A stretch of DNA of 42,853 bases from Cyanobacteria bacterium FACHB-DQ100 (GCA_014695195.1 JACJNW010000012.1:1-42853); one strand, 5' to 3'. Shown: positions 1 to 8,273, numbered from the stretch's first letter. Translations and numbers: made by a program. Notes: generated by a model from the sequence alone, not told the origin.

Positions 1-1
1 G

Positions 2-58
2 GCGCTTAATCGCATGATTCAGATTGCCAAACCGGATAGCTATCACGTTGAAGCTTAA
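2..58 (+). CDS. 3' end of an unidentified gene (partial)
   Basis: An open frame runs from the window edge to a TAA at 56-58 and encodes a tail ending in KPDSYHVEA. It has no stop codon before the edge and codon use looks ordinary, so it may be the C-terminus of a plus-strand gene that starts outside the window. Eighteen residues are too few to name a family. The following 200 bases up to the GNAT gene hold nothing I can identify. Confidence 0.35.
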   Translation, partial: ALNRMIQIAKPDSYHVEA

Positions 59-264
59 TCTCGGCTTTTCTCAATCTCAGAACAGTCTCTTTTTCGATTC
101 ATGCAACAAAGCCAATCGCAGTTGTAAAGCCTTAGGTATTAATCCGCAGAAATAACCCAGAAATGATTGATAGCAAACAGTTCACGGACAATTCTAGGAA
201 ATTTTTAAAGTTAGTATCATGAGGGCTTTGGCTTCTTTTTTATCTGTTGGAATGATTCAAACCT

Positions 265-1116
265 TCAGCCAAGTTCAAATGACGTGACTCCAAACCAGCG
301 ATCGCTTGGAAATACAGGAGCTTCACCCGAATACATCCGGGCTGTCTCGAATACAGGTGTCATTCCCTGCTGTTCCGCTAAACTGACTGCCGCCTGATTG
401 ATCTCAGGTACATCCAGGTAAATTGGTGCGTCGATCTCTGTCTTTGCTTTCAGCGCTAAGAACAATATTTCTGCAATCTCGCGGTCATCAGCAAACAATG
501 GACCAACCTTGTATCCAGAATGGCACTTCCTCAACACACCGTAGCCCACAAGCTGAGCGTTCCGCCAATATCCAAGGGCAACCCTTTCCGGTTGAGTGAC
601 CCATCGCTGTAAGAAGGCACTGCGATCTCCGGGAAAGAAAGCACGATCGTAAGCAATGATCTGCTCAAATGGCACTTGGGACAATTCAACTAAGTTTGAA
701 TCCGGTAAAACGCTACCTCCACCAATTCCGCCATAGCGAATATTTCGATGTGCAAGTTGGAATCCTGAGCGCTGGTAATTCTGTTGTTGTGCCACGACAC
801 CATCTAGCCCAATCGTTCGACCCTGCAATCGTTCTAAGGCTTCATTCCAAATCTGAATCCCGAAGCCTTGATTTCGATACTCTGGTTTCACAATGTAGAA
901 GCCAATAAACCCAAAAGAATTGCCGTACTTTGTTGCCGAGATTGTTGCAATCGGCTCATCGTCGAGTAATCCGACTAAAAAACCTGTTGAGTCCGCAGCA
1001 AAAAAGCAGTCTGCGTCATGTAAGCCCGGATTCCAGCCTTCTACGGCTGCCCACTTGATCGCAAGCTGGACTTCTTCGGGCTGCATAGAGCGAATCATGT
1101 AGGATCTGGCTAACAT
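265..1116 (-). CDS. GNAT family N-acetyltransferase (two-domain)
   Basis: This 283-residue protein probably transfers an acetyl group from acetyl-CoA to an unknown amine in the cytoplasm. The N-terminal half (about residues 8-130) is a GNAT fold: the beta4 region is GFYIVKPEYRNQGFG, where the R/Q-x-x-G-x-G/A type acetyl-CoA loop appears as RNQGFG, followed by an alpha helix and the YQRSGFQ segment typical of the family's C-terminal strand. The second half (about 150-280) resembles the extra domain found in two-domain GNAT proteins (Acetyltransf_18-like), including a YLDVPEINQAAVSLAEQQGM stretch. A start at Met7 (1098) is also possible. It stands alone, with no gene close on the same strand. 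The substrate cannot be inferred. Confidence 0.8.
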   Translation of the reverse strand: MLARSYMIRSMQPEEVQLAIKWAAVEGWNPGLHDADCFFAADSTGFLVGLLDDEPIATISATKYGNSFGFIGFYIVKPEYRNQGFGIQIWNEALERLQGRTIGLDGVVAQQQNYQRSGFQLAHRNIRYGGIGGGSVLPDSNLVELSQVPFEQIIAYDRAFFPGDRSAFLQRWVTQPERVALGYWRNAQLVGYGVLRKCHSGYKVGPLFADDREIAEILFLALKAKTEIDAPIYLDVPEINQAAVSLAEQQGMTPVFETARMYSGEAPVFPSDRWFGVTSFELG

Positions 1117-1648
1117 CGATTGGTTACATTGCCTGTGTCTTAAATCATAACTGCGATTAGATTCTGTTGGCGGGTTTCGAGAAGATTTGCTTTCTTTGGG
1201 CGATCGAGAATGGGGGCAACGGTTAACGGCGGCTGGGGGGTGAGTGGTGTACTGTCCTGATGTGATCGTGTTGCATCTGGCGCGGATAACTTTGTGATCG
1301 CTGCTTCAGAAAGTCAGATTGCAGGCAGTTCATCAACATAAGCTGCAGCCGTTCACCGAGCAATGATTGGGAACGCAGCTTTTACCGTTGGGATAGCAAT
1401 TTTGGCGATCGGTGTGGAGTGATCCAAATTTGCGAGGATGGGAGAGGGTTCAATTTGGTTGGATCATTCATCGGTTGAAGTGGGAGGTTGCGAGGGTGAT
1501 GGTGCGATCGCTCCTTAGTCGGTTTTGACTTTCTGGTTCTGTACTATTTTATGTGTTACTTAGAAGGAAAGTACCTGTGTGGGTAATGTCAGAAGTTGAC
1601 TTAAACTCCCAAAATAGAGCTATTCAGGTCTTGATTGCTTTAGTTCAC
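1117..1648. other. Intergenic region without a recognisable gene
   Basis: About 530 bases separate the GNAT start from the next gene. I see HIP1-like GATCG motifs (for example near 1200, 1395 and 1505) and short coding-like fragments, but no open frame with convincing family features. It may be decayed sequence next to the insertion-sequence cluster at 1.77-3.1 kb. Confidence 0.4.
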
Positions 1649-1660
1649 ATGGAGCCAATA

Positions 1661-1771
1661 ATGAAACCATCCATAACATTAAAGGTGCTGCTTGGATTAC
1701 TATGTGCAGTTACTGTTACTATTCCAACAGTTGCACTTGCAGGAATTCGTCAAACTGGGTTTGACTTTCAA
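1661..1771 (+). pseudogene. Signal-peptide protein truncated by an insertion sequence
   Basis: The frame starting at ATG 1661 (an in-frame ATG at 1649 is also possible) encodes a classical Sec signal peptide: MKPS followed by a hydrophobic core LLGLLCAVTVTIPTV and an ALA-G cleavage-like site near residue 28. Only about ten residues of mature protein (IRQTGFDF) follow before the left inverted repeat of an IS5-type element begins at 1772. The sequence past the element belongs to a different, older transposase remnant, so the rest of this exported protein is missing. Function unknown. Confidence 0.5.
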
Positions 1772-2944
1772 CTGGTTGCGGGTTTTCCATCTGGGCGAAT
1801 TTGTCTGAAAGCTCCTATTTGCATAGGCTTCTATCGTTTCTGACTAAAATGGCTCAAGTCTTTTTATTTGAACCATCGGTCGGAGCAAAAATGCCTCAAG
1901 CCTACCAGTGGCAATGGATTCCCACGCATTTGACCTTAAAACAGTTTGAAGAATTTGTCTTGCCCCACTTGCACCTCGGCAGTCGCGGACCTCAGCCAAA
2001 GCTCTCTTTGCACGCCATCTTCAACTATATTTTGAAACTGTTGTACCTCGGCTGTCAGTGGAAGGAACTGCCCATCAAGCAGAACAAAGCGGGGCAACCG
2101 GAAATTCATTACACTCGGATCTACTCCGCTTTTCGGCGCTTTGAAGCCCAAGGGTGCTTCGATGCCATTTTTGCAGAGACGGTGGTGCTGCTTCACCAGC
2201 ACGAGTACCTCGATATCAGCGTCATTCATGGCGATGGGACGATGACTGCGGCAAAGAAAGGGGGTGACAATCTCGGATTCAGCGGGCACAAGCACCTCAA
2301 AGGAGACAAAGTCGTTGCCTTCTGTGACCGCAACTGCAACGTGATTGCCCCTTTTATTTCAGCTCCTGGCAATCGGAACGAATCGCCGCTGTTGCAGGCA
2401 GCGCTGCCACAAGTCACCCGCATCGCCAAGACGGTCGGACTCAACTTGAACCAGACTCTCGTCAGTCTCGATGGGGTCTACGATAGCCGGGCGAATCGCA
2501 AAGCCATCTTCAATCGCGGCATGATGCCGAATATTCCTGCAAATCCACGTGGCAGAAAGACTCCGAAGCGAGGACGCAAACCGATCTTCGACCCGGCAAT
2601 CTTTCAGGAACGCTTTTACACCATCGAGCGAGTGTTCGCCTGGGAGGATAAGTTCCGTCGCTTACTGCTGCGCTTCGAGCGAATCAGTGGATTGCACTAT
2701 GCCTTGAAAACTCTGGCATACACGATGATCAATCTCCGCCATTTCTGCAGGGCTAACCCCTTTGTCATCTATTCTCCTGGGGGTCTCTGTTGTCGAGACC
2801 CAGAATGGTCGTGCTTTGCAATCGGAAATATTGGGAAAAGCGGCAGGAAAACGATCAATTTTGATCATTCTTGTCCTTTGAAAGCTCAATTTGACCCTGC
2901 TGTTCAATAGTTCACATCAACCTTTAAGCAAAACCCGCAACCAG
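1772..2944 (+). mobile_element. IS5-type insertion sequence, 1173 bp
   Basis: The element is bounded by perfect 15-bp inverted repeats CTGGTTGCGGGTTTT at 1772-1786 and its reverse complement at 2930-2944. Inside lies one transposase gene on the plus strand. No clear target duplication is visible: the left flank ends in TTTCAA and the right flank begins GTGGAGG. The left flank is a signal-peptide gene and the right flank a transposase tail, which points to an insertion into already rearranged sequence or to later deletion. Confidence 0.75.
1849..2910 (+). CDS. IS5 family DDE transposase
   Basis: The protein cuts and rejoins the ends of the surrounding element. The N-terminal part (TLKQFEEFVLPHL, then LKLLYLGCQWKELP) is the helical DNA-binding region of IS4/IS5-type transposases. 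DDE-type segments follow: IHGDGTMTAAKKGG (first Asp), LVSLDGVYDSRANR (second Asp) and ERVFAWEDKFRRLLLRFER (the Glu region, YRIERTFAW-like). The start is uncertain: Met at 1849 or Met at 1891. The last ~50 residues after LRHFC do not look like the family. A GGGTCTC/GAGACCC hairpin (2781-2801) sits in this tail, so the present stop at 2910 may be an altered C-terminus. Confidence 0.8.
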   Translation: MAQVFLFEPSVGAKMPQAYQWQWIPTHLTLKQFEEFVLPHLHLGSRGPQPKLSLHAIFNYILKLLYLGCQWKELPIKQNKAGQPEIHYTRIYSAFRRFEAQGCFDAIFAETVVLLHQHEYLDISVIHGDGTMTAAKKGGDNLGFSGHKHLKGDKVVAFCDRNCNVIAPFISAPGNRNESPLLQAALPQVTRIAKTVGLNLNQTLVSLDGVYDSRANRKAIFNRGMMPNIPANPRGRKTPKRGRKPIFDPAIFQERFYTIERVFAWEDKFRRLLLRFERISGLHYALKTLAYTMINLRHFCRANPFVIYSPGGLCCRDPEWSCFAIGNIGKSGRKTINFDHSCPLKAQFDPAVQ

Positions 2945-2945
2945 G

Positions 2946-3107
2946 TGGAGGAATGAATCAAGGCTACTTCTTGTGTCGTGGGCTAACCAAGGTCAGGGGC
3001 GAGATGAGTTTATCGATTTTGAGCTACAACTTGAAACGAGTGTTCAACATTTTAGGAGTGGAAGCGATGCTTGCCGGGTTAGCAGCAAAAAGAACGGTAA
3101 ATGAGTA
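2946..3107 (+). pseudogene. C-terminal fragment of an IS1182-type transposase
   Basis: Reading NQGYFLCRGLTKVRGEMSLS and then ILSYNLKRVFNILGVEAML up to the TAG at 3105-3107 gives the recognisable end of an IS1182-family transposase: a G-YFL-RGL-KV motif, then EMSL, and a YNLKRV-NI-GV helix. Nothing upstream in this frame belongs to it, because the neighbouring IS5-type element begins immediately before. It is a relic and cannot encode an active enzyme. Confidence 0.6.
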
Positions 3108-3505
3108 GGATTCGTAATGGAAGATCCCTGATCTCAGACCGCTAGAAATAATTGGTGATGCTAGGGAAATGTCATCGGTTCTCACCAAGAAAAGAAAAAT
3201 TCCGATTGGCGCAGCTTTCTGAGTTTTCACACAGTCTGCGTGGGTGCAGAATTTCAGGGCTACAAAGAAAAATCTGTTGAGGAGTTCGACCCAGCGTATT
3301 CTAAGTTTCCGCCCGCCTAAGCGCCTTGCTGAGTCGAGATGAACAGAATAAGATGAACTCGATCTTCGTGAACAAAAATTGGGATAGCAAGAGAGAGCGA
3401 TGGCTGAACTGCCTCCACTGCATAACCGACTCGATGCCGAGTTCGAGGGGGAATGGCGAGCGGACGGCAACAATTACCGGCTTGAGGTCAAACCAACAGA
3501 TCTCG
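3108..3505. other. Intergenic region, no supported gene
   Basis: This 400-base stretch between the transposase relic and the kinase-like pseudogene has short overlapping open frames on both strands, none with a family signature. An upstream extension of the kinase-like frame to 3326 is open, but its residues look like translated non-coding sequence. Confidence 0.35.
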
Positions 3506-4314
3506 ATGCTCGTCGAGCGTTTGGCAGGAGAAGAACTTGGACAAGGCATTTGTGGGGCACTCTTTGCCGAGAAGAGCGTCGGAGCCGTGTTCGGTCTCCA
3601 GCTATGCTCGGGCGAGCAGGTCGTCCTCAAGCTCTTCCACCCCTCCCAATTACTGACGCAACTTGCAGCTGTGCATCGGTGCCTGGACAGATTGGTACGC
3701 TCTAGTTTCCCAGCACCACCGCCTTGCTCTCGATTGTTTCAGACGGAGGACGGCATTATCGGAGCTTTCTACACGTTCAGGGATGGGACAGTGCGGGATG
3801 CTCACGACCCCTTGGTTCGTCGAGAGCTCGCCCAAGTTCTGGCAGAGCTGACTAGCATGAAGCAAAGTGGATCGACGACATCGGACGTCGCGCTCAGTCC
3901 ATCATCCAAGTTCAAGCGCTGCCGCTCTTGCCCGCACATCTCGATTGGGGCACTAAGAACTGCCGATTTCATGGGGATCACATCTGTTTAGTGTACGCCT
4001 GGGACTCGCTGTGTGCTGCCTCAGAGGCAGAGATAGTAGGACGGGCAGCAGCCCAATTTACAGCGCAGTGGGACATTCTAGCTCCGCTAACGCCGAGCCC
4101 AGATGGGGCACGTGCCTTCGTCCAAGAATACGAGATAGCTCGTGGGCAACCGTTTTCTGAGGAGGAGCGGGTGGTTCTAGCGGCTTCTGCCGACTACTGT
4201 GTCGCTCAAATTGCGCGGTTCGAGTTTGCTTCTGGCTGTTCGTCGAGCGACGGATTTTTAGCGCTGTTGCAGGACTGGGGAAGAAATGGATTCTTAGTGG
4301 TAGGCACCAATTGA
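3506..4314 (+). pseudogene. APH-like phosphotransferase, frameshifted
   Basis: Two frames together encode an aminoglycoside-phosphotransferase-fold (APH) kinase. The first, from about 3506, gives an N-lobe (LVERLAGEELGQG, then GEQVVLKLFHP with the ATP-binding Lys) and a helix ending QVLAELTS. Near 3850-3860 the reading must move to another frame, which continues as HEAKWIDDIGRRAQSIIQ, LPLLPAHLDWGTKNCRF and VYAWDSL. HLDWGTKN fits the H-x-D-x4-N catalytic loop. VYAWDSL fits the metal-binding DWDSL motif, with the first Asp replaced by Ala. The in-frame TAG at the junction makes this a broken gene unless there is a sequencing error. Substrate unknown; members phosphorylate small hydroxyl compounds. 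Confidence 0.6.
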
Positions 4315-4322
4315 GGAACAGC

Positions 4323-4356
4323 CTATTGCAACAATTTGATAGCGCTGTTGCAATAG
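4323..4356. promoter_or_regulatory. 11-bp inverted repeat between the APH-like gene and the transporter
   Basis: CTATTGCAACA at 4323-4333 is repeated perfectly in inverse as TGTTGCAATAG at 4346-4356, with a 12-base loop. No T-run follows on the plus strand, so it is not an obvious intrinsic terminator. Its place directly in front of the transporter gene makes an operator for a dimeric repressor (LacI-like symmetry, TTGCAA) a reasonable guess. Confidence 0.45.
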
Positions 4357-4441
4357 ACTGTCAAGCATGACGAGTTTTCTGTCTCTAAATGCCGCTATCC
4401 TACATCTTCTCTACATTTCAGCCTCATTGTCACCCTTCAAG

Positions 4442-5767
4442 ATGTCTCCTATCCTTACTCTCCGGCAAACTTTGCTCTACAGTTGCACTTCCAGCGGTAT
4501 TAATTTAATCAACACTGCCATTTCGACCTGGCTGCTTTACTACTATGCACCTCCGCCCAATACAGGGGCTGTGCAATATCTCTCGATCACAGTCCTGGGT
4601 ATCTTACTGGCGATCGGTCGCGTCTGGAATGCCATCATTGATCCCTTCATCGGCCATTGGAGCGATCGCACCCAGAGCCACTGGGGACGACGAACGCCCT
4701 TCTTGGTGCTCGGCAGCCTCATGACTCTCGGGGCGCTGTTATTCCTCTGGACGCCTCTGACTTCCTATCCCAGCTTGCCGAATGCCCTTTATTTCCTGAC
4801 AATGACCATCATTCTGTATACAGGGATGAGTCTCGTTGGTGTCCCCTATGATGGCAGCTTGCCCGAGATGGCAGCGACGGCAGTTGAGCGCGTTCGGCTC
4901 AGTATGTGGAAAAACATTTTTGGCATTCTGGGCGTGTTGGGTGGTGCAGTCATTGCTAGCAGTGTCTATAGCCGTTGGGGAGCGATCGCCATGGGGGGAG
5001 TGATCGGAACCATTGGGGCAGTAACGGTGGGACTGACACTCCCAGTTCTCCCCAAGCGGATCTTGCCTACACTCGACCCAACGGGCGAGGGCGAAGCAAT
5101 CGCATCGATGAGCTTTTGGCAAAGTCTTCGTGCCACCCTGCGGAATCGCCCGTTCCTGATCCTTTGTAGCTCCACGATTCTCGTACAGACTGCTTACGCG
5201 ATGTTGCTCTCGAACCTGCCTTACTTTGTTGCATTGATTTTGCAAGAACCAGAGGCAGCCGTGGGACGCTATCAGGGTTTGGTGGTGATAGTGATGCTGG
5301 CTGCCGCTCCCGTGTGGAATCGGTTGAACCGAGACTATCCGGATCGGCAATTACTAAAGGTGTCCTTGTTTGGGTTGGCAGTGACTACAAGTTTGCTGAC
5401 CGCAGTGGGATGGATTTCCTTCCTATCAACTGGGCTTCAAGCCGCACTCTGCTTAGGCTTTTTGGGACCTTTTCTCGGCGGTTATTTTATCTTGGTCTAC
5501 GCGATGATGGGAGCCGTCGTCGAGCAGGATGCAATCGTCACGGGACAGCGGCGAGAAGCGTTTCACTACAGTATTTTCTCGTTCTCGGCTGGCATGGGGC
5601 TATCGTTCTCAACCCTGATTATCCCACCCATTTTTTCTCATTATGGTTACACGCTAGCACAGCCTGCGGGTGTGCGAGTGGTATTTCTGGTTGCTGGGAT
5701 ACTTGTGGTTTTGAGTGCTGTAGTCTTCCATGACTACCGCCTTACAGAGACACCCACGCAGAGGTAA
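4442..5767 (+). CDS. MFS transporter, GPH (glycoside-pentoside-hexuronide) cation symporter type
   Basis: This is an inner-membrane secondary transporter with about twelve hydrophobic segments. The first helix pair contains LLYSCTSSGINLINTAISTW. The loop after helix 2 carries the GPH hallmark: RVWNAIIDPFIGHWSDRT followed by HWGRRTPFLVLGSL, matching D-P-x-x-G-x-x-S-D-R-T and G-R-R-x-P. The family couples sodium or protons to uptake of sugars such as melibiose or glucuronides; some cyanobacterial members take other cargo. I prefer Met at 4442 (MSPILTLRQTLLY) over the upstream in-frame Met at 4367, because the extra 25 residues are not family-like. A palindrome at 4323-4356 may regulate it and a hairpin at 5790-5819 may terminate it. 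Confidence 0.8.
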   Translation: MSPILTLRQTLLYSCTSSGINLINTAISTWLLYYYAPPPNTGAVQYLSITVLGILLAIGRVWNAIIDPFIGHWSDRTQSHWGRRTPFLVLGSLMTLGALLFLWTPLTSYPSLPNALYFLTMTIILYTGMSLVGVPYDGSLPEMAATAVERVRLSMWKNIFGILGVLGGAVIASSVYSRWGAIAMGGVIGTIGAVTVGLTLPVLPKRILPTLDPTGEGEAIASMSFWQSLRATLRNRPFLILCSSTILVQTAYAMLLSNLPYFVALILQEPEAAVGRYQGLVVIVMLAAAPVWNRLNRDYPDRQLLKVSLFGLAVTTSLLTAVGWISFLSTGLQAALCLGFLGPFLGGYFILVYAMMGAVVEQDAIVTGQRREAFHYSIFSFSAGMGLSFSTLIIPPIFSHYGYTLAQPAGVRVVFLVAGILVVLSAVVFHDYRLTETPTQR

Positions 5768-5789
5768 GCCGATAGTGTAATCATTGGTC

Positions 5790-5819
5790 TGAACGTCTGT
5801 GCCCGAGCGCAGACGTTCA
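5790..5819 (+). terminator. Hairpin after the GPH transporter
   Basis: TGAACGTCTG (5790-5799) pairs perfectly with CAGACGTTCA (5810-5819) across a 10-base loop, 22 bases after the transporter stop. The downstream sequence has only scattered T residues (TCCTTG), so it is a weak intrinsic terminator or an mRNA-stabilising stem. Confidence 0.5.
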
Positions 5820-5976
5820 TCCTTGAAAGCTTGCTTTGTCGTTAAGCTTGTGGCAGTTACGCAACGAGCGAATGCGAGTTTGAAAATATAACCGAACAGT
5901 GATTTACTCCAAGATTAGTCCAAGCGAGATTGCATCCTTAGAATTGTGACAGTTAAGCCACAGCAGACTAAAGCTG

Positions 5977-6822
5977 TCAATTCGTTTGCAAATGCTGTAA
6001 CCATATCTTCAAATCAGAGAGCGTTTGAAAATCCAGTAGTGCTTCTGCCAGGGATTCGATTTGAGTCAGCGATAAGTTGGCAATCTGCGATGACAAGGAT
6101 TCAGGCAACACTCCAAAACGACGATTTAATAGACGTAGAACCAATCCTCTCCCTTCTTCCTCGCGTCCATCTTCCTTCGCTTCCTGATAGAATCGTGTTT
6201 CTTGAAGGGTTGTAATTCCTAGCATTGCTTCCGCCTCCTGCCGATTTAGATTTGTGAATTTGTAAACCAGAATCGTCGTAATCATCTCAATTATGGCGCG
6301 GATTGCCTCTTGAGATGCTTCTCCCCGCGATCGCGCTAGCAGAGCCCTCGCCACTTCCGGCGTACTCGCTTCATCAACCGTTGTCAAAGCCATCAGCGCT
6401 ACCCCTAGCGGCAACTGTTCAATCTCCCCCAACTCATCCAAGAGCACCCGATGCACCTGATTGCTATTTAACTGCGATCGATAAGGGTGCGTTTCTGTTT
6501 GCTCAGTCGAGCGAGATGGGTAAATAATTACAGTCTGCCAGTCCGTGAAACGGCTCCGGTTTCTGTAGAAATACAAAAACGATTCACCAAATAGTCGCTC
6601 ATACAGCACCTCATCACGCTGAAACTGAACTTCGCAGAAATAGACAACGCCCGGCTCAGCATCTGGTGGTAAAAACACGCCGTCAATCTCAAATCTGGGT
6701 TCTTTCACTGCAACTGAGTCGAAGCGATACTGCCCAGCATTCGAGGGGAACTCTTCTAACAACTCAAACAGTAGCGTTGGAGCCTGTTGGAATAATTTAT
6801 AGAAAATTGAATCACGACGCAC
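5977..6822 (-). CDS. DUF2887/DUF4351 domain protein (Rpn-like PD-(D/E)XK nuclease relative)
   Basis: This 281-residue protein begins with the DUF2887 signature seen mostly in cyanobacteria: MRRDSIFYKLFQQAPTLLFE, then FEIDGVFLPP and VYFCEVQFQRDE. The spaced D...E-x-Q arrangement (EIDG / CEVQFQ) is that of PD-(D/E)XK nucleases, and related Rpn proteins act in recombination. The C-terminal 60 residues (LVLRLLNRRFGVLP, then IANLSLTQIESLAEALLDF) are the DUF4351 helical domain. These genes are commonly multicopy in cyanobacteria and their physiological role is not settled. It lies just downstream of parB on the same strand, with a 45-base gap, so it may share the par transcript. Confidence 0.8.
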   Translation of the reverse strand: MRRDSIFYKLFQQAPTLLFELLEEFPSNAGQYRFDSVAVKEPRFEIDGVFLPPDAEPGVVYFCEVQFQRDEVLYERLFGESFLYFYRNRSRFTDWQTVIIYPSRSTEQTETHPYRSQLNSNQVHRVLLDELGEIEQLPLGVALMALTTVDEASTPEVARALLARSRGEASQEAIRAIIEMITTILVYKFTNLNRQEAEAMLGITTLQETRFYQEAKEDGREEEGRGLVLRLLNRRFGVLPESLSSQIANLSLTQIESLAEALLDFQTLSDLKIWLQHLQTN

Positions 6823-6867
6823 TAGATCGACATCTCCGACTTGTTCATGTCTTTCTAAATCTTGGTT

Positions 6868-7617
6868 TTAATCTTCTTCAATACACTGCTCTATCAAGGT
6901 CATAACTTTTGGCAGAATCCTTAAAAGCTGTTTCCCTCCCTGAGTTGTAGGTGGATCAGATTGAATCTGCTTAAGCTTGGCAAGAGTCTGCTTCAAAAGT
7001 ACGACACGTGTCGTGCTTTTTAGAGACGAACTTCTTATGGATATTGTGTCTTCTGACAAATACCGCTGAATTGTGCGAAGGTTCTTTCCCACAACGACAG
7101 CTAAAGCAGGCATTAGCGGCTTTTGTCCCTTTTTAGGGCGACCTTGGACCTCAACATAACCTGATGCTTTTAAGCGAGCTGCGATCTCTTTAACTTCAGT
7201 AGGGGTATAGTCGCGACGCTGCTCATTTTCAGCAACCTCAATTTGCAGCGCCAGGTCAGGTTCCTGATCAGCGTCAATTGCTAGGGAGCGAATCGGAATT
7301 TGCTCATTTGGGAAGTGTCGGTGGTAAGCAGTAGGCTGATGCGTTTTGAGATGAATGATTGCGGCAAGCCTATGCCCACCAGCTAAGAGTCGTTTCTGTT
7401 TATCTACAACAAGGGGTTCAATGAGACCCAAAACAGAGATAGATTCGGCAAGGGCTTTCACATGAACAGGATTAAGCGTGCGAGTGTTTTGCGATCTCGG
7501 CTGAATCTCGTCAAGTAGTAGTGTGCTGCCTTGAGAAAATGAATTAATTTGTTCTGGAGAGGAGGACAGGGGCTGTTTAGCTCGTGCAGCTGCAATAATT
7601 TTGTCTAAATCCGTCAT
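6868..7617 (-). CDS. parB: ParB-family partition protein
   Basis: This protein is the likely centromere-binding partner of the ParA encoded upstream. It has 249 residues. The ParB/Spo0J N-terminal CTPase-type domain spans about 35-115: PRSQNTRTLNPVHVKALAES, IEPLVVDKQKRLLAGGHRL (the GERR/AGGHR-type box) and IEVAENEQRRDYTPTEV. An HTH region follows (LAVVVGKNLRTIQRYL). The start codon overlaps the parA stop as ATGA, indicating translational coupling. Its 3' coding sequence contains an imperfect 26-bp palindrome (6995-7020) that matches one upstream of parA, so the gene may carry its own binding site. It is a plasmid-type ParB, shorter than many chromosomal ones. Confidence 0.85.
   Translation of the reverse strand: MTDLDKIIAAARAKQPLSSSPEQINSFSQGSTLLLDEIQPRSQNTRTLNPVHVKALAESISVLGLIEPLVVDKQKRLLAGGHRLAAIIHLKTHQPTAYHRHFPNEQIPIRSLAIDADQEPDLALQIEVAENEQRRDYTPTEVKEIAARLKASGYVEVQGRPKKGQKPLMPALAVVVGKNLRTIQRYLSEDTISIRSSSLKSTTRVVLLKQTLAKLKQIQSDPPTTQGGKQLLRILPKVMTLIEQCIEED
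6995..7020. promoter_or_regulatory. parS: Candidate parS/operator palindrome inside parB
   Basis: The 26-bp near-palindrome has half-sites AAAAGTACGACAC and, in inverse, AAAAGCACGACAC, with one mismatch. It encodes the KSTTRVVLL segment of ParB. It matches the palindrome upstream of parA in 24 of 26 positions. The CACGTG centre recalls the core of chromosomal parS, but that likeness may be coincidental. Confidence 0.6.
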
Positions 7618-8219
7618 TTCTTAGCTACCTTCCACAATTCTTTGCCAACGGCTTCGTACTCAAGCCAAGCTTCACCAGCTTTTGGGTCACGAATTTGGTT
7701 GACGGGAACACCTGCGTTCTCTGCTTTAAGATAAGCGGAAAATCGTCGAATCATGGGTTTAAAGATAGGAAGCCCTGCTTTCTTGAGGGCTTGTTGAGCT
7801 TTCTCGCCTTCTCGACTAGGCTTGGGAGGGACAACAGTGAGCAGGATGCGATATCGACCTGTCGGTAAAGTCGTGAGCGTTCCAATCGTAGCTTCAAGAG
7901 CAAAAGTTGTTGGGGTACAAGGAATAACAAGGAGATTGGAGGTTTCGGCAAGGGCAGCGAGATCAGCATCAGTGGGACGCGCAGCGGTATCAATCACAAG
8001 GTGATCATAGTCAGCAGGAATAGATTCACCATCACAAACGAGAAAAGGCACACTTTTGCCACCACGTTCAGCCCACTGAATGACAGAACGGTTTAAGTCT
8101 CCGTCAGCAAGCACAGTCTTACCTCGTTTGCTGGCAAGGTAAGTAGCAATATGGATAGCAGTCGTACTTTTGCCAACCCCACCTTTGAAAGATGCAATAG
8201 TAATAATCATGCCGATCAT
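7614..8219 (-). CDS. parA: ParA-family partition ATPase
   Basis: This 201-residue ATPase is small and lacks an N-terminal HTH, as in type Ib plasmid ParA/MinD-like partition proteins. The deviant Walker A is FKGGVGKSTTAIH near residue 10, Walker A' is DGDLNRSVIQWAERG, and Walker B is DHLVIDTAARP. The family uses ATP-dependent DNA binding to move plasmid-ParB complexes over the nucleoid. It is the first gene of a parAB operon (4-base overlap with parB). A palindrome at 8248-8273, 29 bases upstream of the start, probably serves as partition site and/or operator. Met4 or Met5 (MIGMIIT) could be the true start. Confidence 0.9.
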   Translation of the reverse strand: MIGMIITIASFKGGVGKSTTAIHIATYLASKRGKTVLADGDLNRSVIQWAERGGKSVPFLVCDGESIPADYDHLVIDTAARPTDADLAALAETSNLLVIPCTPTTFALEATIGTLTTLPTGRYRILLTVVPPKPSREGEKAQQALKKAGLPIFKPMIRRFSAYLKAENAGVPVNQIRDPKAGEAWLEYEAVGKELWKVAKK

Positions 8220-8247
8220 TTTAGCCTTTCAAGTGCAAGCGAAAATA

Positions 8248-8273
8248 AAAAGTACGACATGTGTCGTACTTTT
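8248..8273. promoter_or_regulatory. parS: Candidate parS/operator palindrome upstream of parA
   Basis: Half-sites AAAAGTACGACAT and, in inverse, AAAAGTACGACAC form a 26-bp near-perfect palindrome just upstream of parA. The same sequence recurs in the parB coding region. Two copies bracketing a par operon is the expected pattern for a site recognised by the cognate ParB. Confidence 0.65.

Noticed and set aside
3326-3505. N-terminal extension of the APH-like gene to 3326
   Set aside because: The added 60 residues have no resemblance to the kinase fold, and kinase-like sequence begins right at the Met at 3506.
4739-5350. A 203-residue minus-strand frame inside the transporter gene
   Set aside because: It is antisense to the GPH symporter, whose frame has the conserved DP-x-x-G-x-x-SDRT motif and regular membrane segments.
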